Positions 18,401 to 27,306 of a stretch of 53,320 nucleotides of DNA are shown here, piece by piece. Numbering within the stretch: position 1 is the stretch's first letter; each line of letters begins with the position of its first letter. The DNA comes from an archaeon. Its GTDB lineage: Archaea > Thermoproteota > Nitrososphaeria > Nitrososphaerales > Gagatemarchaeaceae. The DNA lies in the NCBI GenBank assembly GCA_021827865.1, contig JAKAUC010000008.1, forward strand, positions 1 to 53,320, in the 5' to 3' direction. Both the position numbers and the translations under genes were made by a program. Under the pieces are notes generated by a model. It worked only from the letters and a program-made list of their open reading frames with translations, was not told where the DNA came from and made no database searches.

Positions 18401-19471
18401 ATGAGCATCGTGATGAAACCGGGCGCGACAAAAGAACAACTGAGCGCTGTGACACACAAAATCGAGTCCAAGGGACTGAAGGCCGACGTTTCGTCTGGAG
18501 AATTCCAGACGGTCATCGGGGTGATTGGAGACGAGAAGAAACTGGATTTCGACCAACTCAAATCGATGCCCGGAGTCTACGATGCAATCAGAATCCAGGT
18601 TCCCTACAGGCTTGTCAGCCGCAGCTACATCCGCAGGGACGTCGTAGTGAAAGTCCGCGGGGTCTCAATCGGCAGAGATCACCCTCCTGTCTACATGTGT
18701 GGACCCTGCTCCATAGAAAGCTACGAGCAGATTTACCGTATTGCGAAGCAGGTGAAGGAGGCTGGCGCCCAAGTCCTAAGAGGCGGCGCCTACAAGCCAA
18801 GGACGTCCGTCCACTCGTTCCAAGGATTGGGCCTGGATGGCCTGAAGCACCTCCGTGATGTCGGCAACGACCTCGACCTTCCCACCGTGACCGAAGTCAG
18901 GAGCGAGGTCGACGTCGAGAAAGTGGCGGAGTACGCCGACATCCTACAGATTGGAGCTAGGAATATGTTCAATCAAGACCTGATTGAAGCAACAGCCAGG
19001 ACTCACAAGCCAATCCTCTTCAAGCGGAGCTTCGGGGCCCAGATTGACGAATACCTCAGTTTCGCGGAGCGGATAGTAGCCAACGGCAACAGGAACATAA
19101 TCCTCTGCGAACGCGGAATTACACCCCTCGGCGGCAGCTTCAAACCTCAGACCAGGTTCACTCTGGACCTGAACGCCATTCCTGTAGTCCGAAGGGAAAC
19201 GCCCTTCCCTGTGATCGCCGACCCCAGCCATGGGACAGGAAGAAGGGAACTGATTACACCCATGAGCAGAGCAGCCATAGCGACGGGCGCCCACGGCCTG
19301 ATGATCGAAGTTCACGATAAGCCCCAGGAAGCGCTGAGCGACGGCGCTCAGGCGCTCCTTCCCAAGGAGCTAGGCGGCATCATCAAGACCTGCAACCTGC
19401 TCTACAAGACCATAAACGAGAGCGAGACCCCTTTCTCCAGTGACCTTCGCAATGAGAACGGCCAGAATTGA
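18401..19471 (+). CDS. aroF: DAHP synthase, type I-beta, with N-terminal regulatory domain
   Basis: This is the first step of the pathway, joining PEP and erythrose-4-phosphate to 3-deoxy-D-arabino-heptulosonate-7-phosphate. The 356 residues comprise a ferredoxin-like N-terminal domain (about 1-70) and a catalytic barrel. The domain is the kind used by Thermotoga-type enzymes for tyrosine/phenylalanine feedback. Barrel motifs: MCGPCSIES near 99-107, RGGAYKPRTS, IGARNMFNQD, LFKRSFG, LCERG and ADPSHGTGRRELI, which supply the metal-binding Cys, His, Glu and Asp. Many archaea make dehydroquinate by another route; this organism uses the classical one. Confidence 0.93.
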   Translation: MSIVMKPGATKEQLSAVTHKIESKGLKADVSSGEFQTVIGVIGDEKKLDFDQLKSMPGVYDAIRIQVPYRLVSRSYIRRDVVVKVRGVSIGRDHPPVYMCGPCSIESYEQIYRIAKQVKEAGAQVLRGGAYKPRTSVHSFQGLGLDGLKHLRDVGNDLDLPTVTEVRSEVDVEKVAEYADILQIGARNMFNQDLIEATARTHKPILFKRSFGAQIDEYLSFAERIVANGNRNIILCERGITPLGGSFKPQTRFTLDLNAIPVVRRETPFPVIADPSHGTGRRELITPMSRAAIATGAHGLMIEVHDKPQEALSDGAQALLPKELGGIIKTCNLLYKTINESETPFSSDLRNENGQN

Positions 19472-20576
19472 AGTCTCGCTGACCTCTGGAGACGATAAGA
19501 GCTACGAGATAGTCGTCCGCGATGGTATCCTAGGTGAACTTGTCGAGCGGCTGCCTCGCCTCGCGGATGCCAGCTCATTGTTCGTAGTGACTGACACGAC
19601 TGTGTCGCGCCTGTATGGAAGGAAGCTGAAGGCCGAGCTCGCAGAGGCGTTTCGGAGCGTGGAGTTGGTATCCTTGCCACCAGGCGAGGCCAACAAGAAC
19701 ATCGAGGCGGCGTGGGCCCTGGCCGCGAAGCTGAACCGGCTCGGAGCAGATAGGGAGAGCTCGGTCCTCGCCCTGGGGGGAGGCGTGGTAGGGGATCTCG
19801 CGGGCTTCGTCGCCTCGATTTACAAGAGGGGGATTGACCATTATCAGTTGCCGACCACGCTGCTCTCCCAGGTCGACAGCAGCATCGGTGGAAAGACTGG
19901 AGTCGACGCCCCCTGGGGCAAGAACCAGATTGGCACGTTCCACCAGCCAAAGGGAGTCCTGACCGACCCCCTCGTGCTCAGGACCCTTCCTCGCGAGGAG
20001 ATCATGAATGGGGTCGCAGAAATCGTGAAGTGCGCGGTCGTCGCGGACAAGAGGATGTTCGACAAGCTATCGAAACTCGTCGGTACGGAAACTAGGATTC
20101 CGAACGAAATCATAGTCGACGCCTGTAGGATAAAGGCGGCCTTGGTATCGAAGGACGAGAGAGAAGCGGACCTGAGGTCCGTTCTTAACTATGGGCATAC
20201 CGTCGGCCACGCCATCGAAGGCGCTTCTGATTACAAGATGGGACATGGCGCCTGTGTGATTTTGGGTATGATCGCCGAGGGGTGGATTGCCCTGCGCCTC
20301 GGAATCCTCCGAAGGGACGATTTCGAGAGGCAGTCCCAATTGCTGCTGAGGCTATCCATGAGACCAGAGACTGAGGCGGCGAACCTCAACAAGGACGCGT
20401 TGCTCAGGTTCGCGCTTGCCGACAAGAAGTCTTCGTCTTCGACGATACGAATGAGCCTTCCTGCGGAACTGGGACGGATGCATACCACAAAGGACGGAAG
20501 TCACAGGATTCCTGTCTCCAGTGAAATTTTCAAGCAATCTATCGACCACCTCATAGGCGTCCTCTCGTCAAATTGA
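19452..20576 (+). CDS. aroB: 3-dehydroquinate synthase (classical AroB type)
   Basis: This NAD-dependent cyclase turns DAHP into 3-dehydroquinate. At about 374 residues it has all signatures of the classical enzyme: LALGGGVVGDLAGFVAS, LPTTLLSQVDSSIGGKTGVD, GKNQIGTFHQP, NGVAEIVKCAVV, LNYGHTVGHAIEGAS and KMGHGACVILGM (metal-binding His and Glu). The gene overlaps the end of aroF. I chose ATG 19452 because conserved sequence begins a few residues later; GTG 19440 is an alternative. With aroF it completes the early pathway, so all seven steps from DAHP synthase to chorismate synthase are encoded here. Confidence 0.94.
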   Translation: MRTARIEVSLTSGDDKSYEIVVRDGILGELVERLPRLADASSLFVVTDTTVSRLYGRKLKAELAEAFRSVELVSLPPGEANKNIEAAWALAAKLNRLGADRESSVLALGGGVVGDLAGFVASIYKRGIDHYQLPTTLLSQVDSSIGGKTGVDAPWGKNQIGTFHQPKGVLTDPLVLRTLPREEIMNGVAEIVKCAVVADKRMFDKLSKLVGTETRIPNEIIVDACRIKAALVSKDEREADLRSVLNYGHTVGHAIEGASDYKMGHGACVILGMIAEGWIALRLGILRRDDFERQSQLLLRLSMRPETEAANLNKDALLRFALADKKSSSSTIRMSLPAELGRMHTTKDGSHRIPVSSEIFKQSIDHLIGVLSSN

Positions 20577-20944
20577 GGGTCTGGGATACTTGCGCGGGGA
20601 CTGGTGGACCGATTTGCGGTTGTCCGCGCGTTCTACTGCAGGTCCCTCGACCGCCGTCCCGCTTGTGGTGGAGCCTAGGATTTCAATGCCGGGTGTCCCG
20701 GCGATTGGGCTGACTGCCTTTGGAGGACTGTGAGCTTGCTGATTCGAGCGCGGTGCGTTTGGTTATGTTCACCGTTTCGTTGTGGGTTCCACGCTTGGCG
20801 ATAATCAAAGCGCCAGAGGGTGCCGAGCCCCACTCCCCGCGCCACGCCCTAAACGAACTTCGGAACCGCTCATGTGTGATGAGCTGCGCCTAGCGCAACT
20901 CTCTCTGCAAATTATCGAGGGTCGAAGCCCATCCTCCATTGAAT
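20577..20944. other. gap after aroB, one hairpin
   Basis: I see no gene in these 368 bases. GCCGGG (20688-20693) and CCCGGC (20697-20702) form a perfect six-base stem with a TGT loop, about 110 bases after the aroB stop. It may be a transcript-end structure. Confidence 0.3.
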
Positions 20945-22060
20945 CTACTGACCGGGGCGGGCCTGGTTCTTCGGCGTGAAGAAGAAGTCGGCAATGTGCT
21001 CGCCTAGGGCGCTGGGTTTCAGGTCGGAGCGGTTGCAGAGGACGATGACCGTCAAACGATCGTGGGTGAAGCGCTGGATGCTGGCGCGAAAGCCGACTGT
21101 CTCGCCATGGTGCCACATGCGAGGATGGCCGTTGTAGGGATTCAGGAACCAGCCGAAACCATAGGCGGCGGGCTCACCGTTGGGGCCGATGGGACCGCCA
21201 TTCGGGACGTTGACGGGAGAGAGCGCAGGCTGCATTTCCTCTTCACTGAGGAGCGCGTGATGGGCGAGCGCCTCATCCCACTTGGCCAGGTCGTTCAGGG
21301 AAGAGTAGACACCGCCGTCGCCCAGAGTTGCGGAGGTGGCGTCTTGGTCCGTTTCTATCCAGCCGCTCCCCTGCTTCGAATGCCCGTAAGCGCGATTCGG
21401 AACTTCGTTTCTCCCCTTGACGTAGGCCACGGTGTCCCTCATGCCGAGTGGGGAGAAGATGCGATCGTCGAGGAATTCAGGAAACGGTTTGTGAGAGACA
21501 CGCGCGATGATGTGTCCCAGAAGGACGTAGCCGGAATTGCTGTATGCCCATCTTGTGCCTGGCTGAAACTTTGTAGTCGCAAGCTTGAGGAGGGCGAGGG
21601 CGCCGGCGTCGCTAATCTGGGGCCGTTGGTCAGGCGGCGTGTTTGGCTGGGGCTGAGGCATTGAATCTTCGTAGTCAAGCAGGCCGGAGGTGTGGTTGAG
21701 CAGGTTGCGGATGACGATCGATCTCCCGTACGCTGGGAAGTCGGGGAGAACATCGGTGAGGTGCGTGTCGTAGGTGAGCGCACGGTCGCGTATGAGAAGC
21801 ATGGTGGCCATGGCAGTGAACTGTTTGGTACAGGAAGCGAGGCGAAAATTTGTAGTGGGGTCGATCTTTGTGCGCGTGTGGAGGTCGCGGAGACCATAGC
21901 CACGCTCGAAGATGGTGCTGCCATCCTTGCGGACGAGCAATGCGAGCCCAGGGGCGTCAGGTTCTGAGATGGAAGAGAGAGTGGAGTCAATCAGACTCGG
22001 CGTTAGTACGCGGTTCGATGGTGAGTCGTGAAATCGAGGTGTTTTGGCCGTGAAAGCCAC
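20945..22060 (-). CDS. beta-lactamase-family serine hydrolase (class C/PBP-like)
   Basis: This 371-residue protein has the fold of penicillin-recognising esterases and D-peptidases. Motifs: the SxxK pair Ser76-Cys-Thr-Lys79 in FRLASCTKQ, YxN in WAYSNSGYVLLG, and HxG in WHHGETVGF. Archaea lack peptidoglycan, so the substrate may be an ester, a D-amino-acid peptide or bacterial cell-wall fragments. The listed start is GTG 22060. In frame upstream, back to a TGA, the codons encode CIIIVLCVAFTA, which looks like the core of a signal peptide, but no ATG, GTG or TTG precedes it. The true start may therefore be non-standard or lost. Sequence style resembles acidobacterial homologues, so transfer is likely. 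Confidence 0.85.
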   Translation of the reverse strand: MAFTAKTPRFHDSPSNRVLTPSLIDSTLSSISEPDAPGLALLVRKDGSTIFERGYGLRDLHTRTKIDPTTNFRLASCTKQFTAMATMLLIRDRALTYDTHLTDVLPDFPAYGRSIVIRNLLNHTSGLLDYEDSMPQPQPNTPPDQRPQISDAGALALLKLATTKFQPGTRWAYSNSGYVLLGHIIARVSHKPFPEFLDDRIFSPLGMRDTVAYVKGRNEVPNRAYGHSKQGSGWIETDQDATSATLGDGGVYSSLNDLAKWDEALAHHALLSEEEMQPALSPVNVPNGGPIGPNGEPAAYGFGWFLNPYNGHPRMWHHGETVGFRASIQRFTHDRLTVIVLCNRSDLKPSALGEHIADFFFTPKNQARPGQ

Positions 22061-22271
22061 GCAAAGGACGATGATAATACAGTTTCGAGGGCTATTGCGT
22101 CACCTTTGTCAGTTATCTCGCTTCGCTTGGTTACGAGGCCCACCAAACGTGTCCACCGTCTGCGGCTGGCTTGTGGATTAAGGGATTGGGCAGGCCTGTT
22201 GCGGAGGCAGCAGTCTGCGTGGGATTCGTCCTTTTGCAGTTAAATATGTGTGGCTGACCCTAATCCATTAG

Positions 22272-22919
22272 ATGACGCTCAGGCAGATTACGCTGCGGGT
22301 GAAGACAGAGAGCAGGCTGCAAGATGCGGCAAAAGCCAACGGCGTCAAGCTGAGCGTCGTGGACTGCAAACCTTTCAACAAGACGGGGATGTCGTTGCTG
22401 CTAGAGCTCGGGGGTGAGCCCCAGAGCATCCACGCGGCAATCGCGGAGATACGGAGGACAGAGGGGGTCAGGCAGGCGATCGAAGGCGAGGGAGAAGAAG
22501 ACTCTGTCCCGCTGCTGGTAGTGCTCTCCAGGCCAGCGATATGCGCGGCTTCGAACGACGCCGCCGTAATCTGTCTCAAGTGCCCCCTCGATGCGGAATC
22601 CCAGCCCGCGTTGTGGAAGTTTGTGGTCCGCAAGACCAGTGATTTCAAGCAGGTGCTGTCGAAGCTGGAGAAGGAAGGGGTCGAGGCGAAGACTGAAGAC
22701 ATCACTCCTCTTGAGAGGAAGCCAGCCCTCACCGACAGGCAGAGAGAGATTATGGCAAAGGCAGTAGCTCACGGATACTTCGAATTCCCCAGGAAGATTA
22801 CCCTCACAGCCCTGAGCGAGCTGGTCGGGGTGCAACCTTCGACACTCGACGAGATCCTGAGAGGCGCGGAGCGTCGTATTGTGACCAACGCCGTCGGCTT
22901 TCCATTCCAAGAAGAGTGA
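22272..22919 (+). CDS. HTH-10 (Bat-type) transcriptional regulator
   Basis: This 215-residue protein has a C-terminal bacterio-opsin-activator helix-turn-helix at about 150-208 (LTDRQREIMAKAVAHGYFEFP, then ITLTALSELVGVQPSTLDEIL), typical of archaeal activators. The N-terminal 140 residues are a ligand or partner domain of alternating strands and helices without a named motif. TATA element GTTAAATATG near 22239-22248 lies about 27 bases before the ATG, so the mRNA is probably leaderless. The gene is divergent from the hydrolase and alone; its target is unknown. Confidence 0.85.
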   Translation: MTLRQITLRVKTESRLQDAAKANGVKLSVVDCKPFNKTGMSLLLELGGEPQSIHAAIAEIRRTEGVRQAIEGEGEEDSVPLLVVLSRPAICAASNDAAVICLKCPLDAESQPALWKFVVRKTSDFKQVLSKLEKEGVEAKTEDITPLERKPALTDRQREIMAKAVAHGYFEFPRKITLTALSELVGVQPSTLDEILRGAERRIVTNAVGFPFQEE

Positions 22920-23201
22920 GCGCTCGGGTGCCAATCCGGGGGCGCCCGCTTCGTTCTCGGCGTTTGGCTCCATCCCCCTGACATTAGGCGCCTCTGTTGC
23001 CAGTGGTGTCGGCCAAGTCGGTGAGGTTAGTTCGTCGACGTTCATAGAGCCGTGAACGGGCGGACCAACCCCCGACAGTCATTTCCACTGCCTGGGATCC
23101 GCTTGTTCGAACCACGCCCCGCATTGTGGGTACGGTCCAACTGGAGGCTTGGCATAAACGCGCCAGAAGACGGATAAGCCTGCCGGCCTGACCGGACGTG
23201 C

Positions 23202-24392
23202 ATGAGAGAGGGGAGCGGGGCGCTGAAACAGGAGTTTCTGGAGAAGAAATTGAAGGTCGTCCGCAAGACGATGGACAAGCGCGGGGTCGACATGTGGATC
23301 ACCTTCTCTCGCGAGGGGAACGAAGACCCGCTGGCCGGGGATCTCCGGTTCGACCACCTCACATGGCGTTCCGCGGCGGTCATCGAACGGGATGGGGAAC
23401 GTACGGCCATCGTTGGGAGCTTGGAGTCAGAGCTGGTGAGAAGCCGCGGGATGTATCACAAGGTGATTGGGTATGGGAGAGAGGGGGCCGCCCCCGCGCT
23501 CAGGGAGCTGGTCTCCAAGAGGAGACCGAAGAGGATAGCTGTCAACACCAGCCGCGACCTCGGCGCCGCCGACGGCCTCAGCTCAGGGATGGAGCGGTAC
23601 CTGAGGGCAGCTCTCAAAGCCTACGCCAAGAGTTTCGTCTCCGCCGAGGACATCGCCATCGCCCTCCGAGCGAAGCTGATTCCTGAGGAGGTCGAACTGC
23701 TCGCGAAATCTATCAGGGAGTGCGAGGGGATCTACGACGAGCTCGAGCAGGAGATAAGGCCGGGGAGGACCGACAAGCAGGTCCATGACGCGGCCCAGGC
23801 GCTCATAGAGGAGCGGCGGCTGACTCCGGCCTGGGCGGCAGACCACTGTCCCTCGGTAGCGGTAGGAGCCGCCCCGGCGGCGCACCTCGGATACCGCGGC
23901 GACGAGATCGAAAGAGGGAACATGGTCAAGCTGGACTTCGGCGTCAGGTATGAAGGCTACTGCAGCGACCTCCAGAGGGTATACTATGTCGGAGGCGGGG
24001 CCGTCCCAGCGGAGGTGAAGAAGGCCTTCGGCGCCGCGAGGCGCGCCAACGACGCCGCGCTGACTATCCTCAGACCGGGGATCCCCGGCTGGAGGGTGGA
24101 CGCCGCGGCCAGGCAACTCATCGTCAAAGAGGGTTTCCCTGAATACATGCACGCGCTCGGGCACGTCCTGGGGAGGAGCACCCACGAGATAGGGCCCCTC
24201 CTCGGACCCAGGTGGCCGAACCGCTATGGAAAGCAGGGGGAGAAGGAGGTCGAAGAGGACATTGTCTTCACCATAGAGCCTTCGGTCGAAGGGAGGGCGG
24301 GGACCTGCAACCTTGAGCAGGATGTCTTGGTGACCGCAAACGGCTACAGGGAGCTGTCAAAGAGCCAGAGGGAAATAATCGTCCTGGGCTGA
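23202..24392 (+). CDS. Xaa-Pro aminopeptidase-like M24 metallopeptidase
   Basis: This 396-residue pita-bread peptidase probably removes an N-terminal residue before proline. The N-terminal creatinase-like domain spans about 1-165. The catalytic domain shows the five metal ligands in order: Asp in VKLDFGVRYEG, Asp in YCSDLQRVYY, His in MHALGHVLGR, Glu in FTIEPSVEG and Glu in CNLEQDVLVT. Start ATG 23202 follows a GC-rich leader. The 280-base gap before it shows nothing. Confidence 0.88.
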   Translation: MREGSGALKQEFLEKKLKVVRKTMDKRGVDMWITFSREGNEDPLAGDLRFDHLTWRSAAVIERDGERTAIVGSLESELVRSRGMYHKVIGYGREGAAPALRELVSKRRPKRIAVNTSRDLGAADGLSSGMERYLRAALKAYAKSFVSAEDIAIALRAKLIPEEVELLAKSIRECEGIYDELEQEIRPGRTDKQVHDAAQALIEERRLTPAWAADHCPSVAVGAAPAAHLGYRGDEIERGNMVKLDFGVRYEGYCSDLQRVYYVGGGAVPAEVKKAFGAARRANDAALTILRPGIPGWRVDAAARQLIVKEGFPEYMHALGHVLGRSTHEIGPLLGPRWPNRYGKQGEKEVEEDIVFTIEPSVEGRAGTCNLEQDVLVTANGYRELSKSQREIIVLG

Positions 24393-24498
24393 TTCTTCTT
24401 GACAGCCAAGATTGAATCTCCGCTTCGGTTAAGAGAGAGTCGTCCATCTTGCCGGCCATGAACGCCTAGCCGCACGCGAGGCTCTTGACCCAGAAAGA

Positions 24499-24787
24499 GT
24501 GCGCGGCCCTCGGGCGGGCCCCCCGAAGGCGTTTGTCCAGCTTGTCACCCGCGTCTCGAATGGGGTCTCGGCAGGGTGGTCGTGGCATGACGAGTCTCAG
24601 GGGATCGCGGAGTGGTCCTTCGAGAACTCGGACACGACTTCGTACTTCTCAGGAACGCCTACTACTTCGGGGGTACTCCCCTGACCCGTCCACGTTCACC
24701 CTGACCGAGGTCCTGGCGGAGAGCGGAGCCCCCTACGACATACTCCCGTTCAGGGACACGTATGCGGACGGACAGTGCCCGCAGTAG
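24499..24787 (+). pseudogene. frameshifted small gene of unknown function
   Basis: One frame from GTG 24499 gives a protein-like stretch (SNGVSAGWSWHDESQGIAEW, FENSDTTSYFSGTPTTSG) and then stops at 24684. Removing one G from the five-G run at 24669-24673 joins it smoothly to a second frame (GYSPDPSTFTLTEVL, APYDILPFRDTYADGQCPQ) ending at 24787, about 95 residues in all. The aromatic and Ser/Thr-rich composition suggests a beta-sandwich or surface protein. It is either a single-base pseudogene or a sequencing error in the homopolymer. Confidence 0.45.
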
Positions 24788-24813
24788 GCCAATGTAGTAC
24801 TACCCCCGAATCT

Positions 24814-25179
24814 TCAGACAGGCTTTGACGCGGCCGCCTGCTGAGGCTGGGGATTTGAAGGAGGCACAGCCAGCGGCGGCTCTGCTATCTTGGAGAGTGC
24901 TGTCCGGCCCAGCGCTGTCAGGCGGTACCTTGCTGGGTTCCCGAAGAGGTCCACCCTGAACTCGATGAAGCCGAGGGACGTAAGCTGTCTCACCACCCAG
25001 ATGGTTGTCCACTCGGAGCTATCGTTGGTTGCGTCGTCAAGCTCGGCGTTGCTCATCCCCTCCTCACTCTTGGCGAGGACGGCCAGCGCCGCATTCAGGT
25101 GAGGAGAGGCGGCGACCTTCTCCAGCGTCTCCTGTTGGCCTTGGGGATCGGAAGGCCATACCCATAGACCCTTTGGCAT
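24814..25179 (-). CDS. winged-helix DNA-binding protein
   Basis: This 121-residue protein carries a winged helix at about 25-98: LNAALAVLAKSEEGMSNAELDD, then TTIWVVRQLTSLGFIEFRV and ARYRLTALGRTAL (wing). A Pro/Gln-rich tail follows. This is the small ArsR/MarR-like form common in Thaumarchaeota. TATA-like GGATTTATGA near 25200 lies about 25 bases upstream of the start. The gene stands alone; its target is unknown. Confidence 0.75.
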   Translation of the reverse strand: MPKGLWVWPSDPQGQQETLEKVAASPHLNAALAVLAKSEEGMSNAELDDATNDSSEWTTIWVVRQLTSLGFIEFRVDLFGNPARYRLTALGRTALSKIAEPPLAVPPSNPQPQQAAASKPV

Positions 25180-25337
25180 CGGTGCGGTCGATTGCTATCG
25201 ATTCATAAATCCTAGGGTATAGATAGGGCGTATGTATGGTTCAGTATGTTCATGCTTCCATTCAGTTTCAGAGGCACAGAGCATGCTTGACGGCGAATTG
25301 AGGGAAATATACGGCGCGTCTTGGGTCTTAGTGTTTC

Positions 25338-25958
25338 CTAGCTGATACCCGAATCTTTCTTCGCCATCGCATACCACTTTGGGAACTTCCGAAGGCTTCT
25401 TGGGAACACCCTCTTCCACTCGTTGGTTGGTATTTCTCGCAGCTCCGTGACATCCACTCTCTTGCCCCGATCCGCAAGGATGTAGCCCCAGGTGAATCCG
25501 ACCAGAGGGTAGAAGCGCCTGCTGGCCTCGCGTCTGGGCTGGGAAATGAACTGGAATAGGAATGTATACGCTCTCCAAGTCATGCTCGTCTTAGGCCTGT
25601 TGCATGGAGCGTCATACATGCTCGGCTTGTATCCCACTTCGCAGTAGGGGAAGTCGTTGCCTTGCATGGAAGGAGCAAGATCGACTTCGAAGTGCCTTTC
25701 CAAGCCGTCACCATGGATATGGGATATTATCTGAATCCAACCGAACATGGCCTCGTAGCCTTTGCCGTCGAAGGAGACTGTCGCCTTCATGACCGGGAAT
25801 CCGCGCACCATTTCGTCAGTGAACTCTCGCCCTATGGCCGTGAAGCCCGAGTACTCTACCCCTTGGTTGACCGTGTAGTGAATATTCACCTTCCCCTTGT
25901 GCATGCCCAGCACGAATGGTATCGACGATATTTTTAGTGGCAAAGCACTCTGCTTCAA
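25338..25958 (-). CDS. hypothetical protein, about 206 residues
   Basis: I do not recognise this family. The protein is soluble, rich in aromatic residues, with alternating strands (VNIHYTVNQGVEYSGFTAIG, MKATVSFDGKGYEAMFGW, LERHFEVDLAP) and a basic C-terminal part (KRVFPRSLRKFPKWYAMAKK). Start is TTG 25958, with ATG 25904 (MHKGKVNIHYT) as an alternative. Base composition is clearly less GC-rich than its neighbours, so it may have been acquired. It is isolated between the winged-helix gene and the coiled-coil gene. Confidence 0.6.
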   Translation of the reverse strand: MKQSALPLKISSIPFVLGMHKGKVNIHYTVNQGVEYSGFTAIGREFTDEMVRGFPVMKATVSFDGKGYEAMFGWIQIISHIHGDGLERHFEVDLAPSMQGNDFPYCEVGYKPSMYDAPCNRPKTSMTWRAYTFLFQFISQPRREASRRFYPLVGFTWGYILADRGKRVDVTELREIPTNEWKRVFPRSLRKFPKWYAMAKKDSGIS

Positions 25959-26134
25959 ACTTCCCTTTCATTAATCAGGAAGGCTAGCAGCTTCTTAAGA
26001 TTGACTCACTCTTGGTTGCGCCCTGAGGCTGGTCCAATGAGTGCGATGACGGATTCATACAAGTTCACGATGTTATCAATTGTTTTAGTTCAACCAAGAG
26101 GTAAGCGCGGCGTGTATCTGGAGCGTCGGCAGCC

Positions 26135-26401
26135 ATGGAAGTAGTAACCGAATACGCTGACCAGAGGACTGAGCTCGAGGAGAAGATCAGGTCTCTCGAC
26201 ACCGAGAAGGCTTCGCTCCTGGCCGACATCGACTCCCTAAAGGAGAAGATAGCCACTCTCGAGCTGGAGAAGTCTGCAAATGAGCTGGAAAGCCAGGTGC
26301 AGGCCCTTCGGACCGAGAAGGCTGTGCTGGAAGAGAAGGTCGCTTCATACGAATCAGAAGCGGGCTACGCTCTTCCGCCCGTCGTCTCCGGGGGAGTCTA
26401 G
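26135..26401 (+). CDS. small coiled-coil protein
   Basis: An 88-residue protein, nearly all coiled coil: heptads run from about 8 to 72 (LEEKIRSLDTEKASLLADID, KIATLELEKS, VQALRTEKAVLEEKVASYES). A short hydrophobic tail (ALPPVVSGGV) follows. Its stop codon is one base from the convergent stop of the zinc-ribbon coiled-coil gene. A scaffold or partner role is plausible; no enzyme motif is present. Confidence 0.65.
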   Translation: MEVVTEYADQRTELEEKIRSLDTEKASLLADIDSLKEKIATLELEKSANELESQVQALRTEKAVLEEKVASYESEAGYALPPVVSGGV

Positions 26402-26402
26402 G

Positions 26403-26828
26403 CTAGCGCAGCCTGGAAGCCTTCTGCTCGAGTTCGCCCTTTTCTTTTCGCAAGAATCCGACGAACTCTTCGAGCTCGGCGAGCTTCTCTCTCATCCGCC
26501 TTACTTCGTTCTCCCTCGCGGCCTTGGCCATGGAGCTCTCCAGCTCCCGCTGCTGCCGCTCCATTTCGTGGACCCTCTCAGTTAGTCCTTCGTTCCCCTT
26601 TTTCACCGAGCCCAGTTCGTCTTGGATGGCTTTCAGTTGCTCCTCGGCGACGATCAAGTATCTCTGCTTGCTTATGACCGTGGGGAACTTCGTCCCGCAT
26701 TGAGCGCATGTGTACATCCCGACCCGCCTCTCGGTCATGCCGCGTTCGCCCTTTGCCGGCTCGACTATCACGTTGAAAGACCGCGTCGGGAGAGACTCCT
26801 TGTTCCCGCACTTCGGGCAGCTAGGCAA
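26403..26828 (-). CDS. zinc-ribbon coiled-coil protein
   Basis: The 141-residue protein begins with a zinc ribbon formed by CPKC (residues 4-7, CPKCGNKESL) and CAQC (about 41-44, MYTCAQCGTKF). A long coiled coil from about 58 to the end follows (LIVAEEQLKAIQDELGSV, VHEMERQQRELESS, LAELEEFVGFLRKEK). Start is TTG 26828. A nucleic-acid or protein-binding role is likely. It converges with the small coiled-coil gene, and the two proteins could pair, but this is only suggested by position. Confidence 0.7.
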   Translation of the reverse strand: MPSCPKCGNKESLPTRSFNVIVEPAKGERGMTERRVGMYTCAQCGTKFPTVISKQRYLIVAEEQLKAIQDELGSVKKGNEGLTERVHEMERQQRELESSMAKAARENEVRRMREKLAELEEFVGFLRKEKGELEQKASRLR

Positions 26829-26903
26829 TCGCGTCTATGGCATGCGAGAACGTGTTAAAGTTTTTCCCGGGGCGAACGGAGGAGATGGGCGCCTCCCGGC
26901 AGC

Positions 26904-27188
26904 CTATGACTCTCTGATAGACTCGAGCTCGGAGACTGCGGACCAGAGCGTCACCCTCGCGAACGAGGGCATGTTGGGATCCTGGCCTACCTCGTCCAGA
27001 AGGCTGATGGCGTTCGCAGCCCTGACCGCCACGCTCTGTTTGGCGTCCTGGAGCATCAGCACCGAGTCCTTCATGATCTTCCTGATGTTACGTGGCGTTA
27101 TGTTGGAGTCTGAAATCTGCTGCAGGCTCACGACTGCCTTCGCGAGCTTCGCTTCGTTCTCCTGTTGTTTCTTCGCTTTTGCGCTCAA
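26904..27188 (-). CDS. UPF0147 family protein
   Basis: A 94-residue all-helical protein of the archaeal UPF0147 family. The core matches well: LQQISDSNITPRNIRKIMKD, LQDAKQSVAVRAANAISLLD, DPNMPSFARVTLWSAVSELE. Function is unknown for the family; it is conserved across many archaea. Start ATG 27188 is clear. Confidence 0.85.
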   Translation of the reverse strand: MSAKAKKQQENEAKLAKAVVSLQQISDSNITPRNIRKIMKDSVLMLQDAKQSVAVRAANAISLLDEVGQDPNMPSFARVTLWSAVSELESIRES

Positions 27189-27306
27189 TGAGTGACTCCG
27201 GGAACGGCGGTGCTCGGTATGATGGGATTAAGTGCTTTTCGAATGGGCCGTGTTTAATACGCACGCTGGAGCAGGCGATGCATTGGGTGGGACGTCCAAA
27301 GACAGG

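Noticed and set aside
20870-20945. Possible tRNA-like end (GGGTCGAAGCCC)
   Set aside because: No matching acceptor stem or anticodon arm could be built.
22401-23045. 214-codon minus-strand frame
   Set aside because: Shadow of the HTH-10 regulator, which has a clear domain and TATA-spaced start.
23080-23130. Possible tRNA T-arm (TTCGAAC)
   Set aside because: The flanking bases do not form a T-stem and no acceptor or anticodon arm exists.
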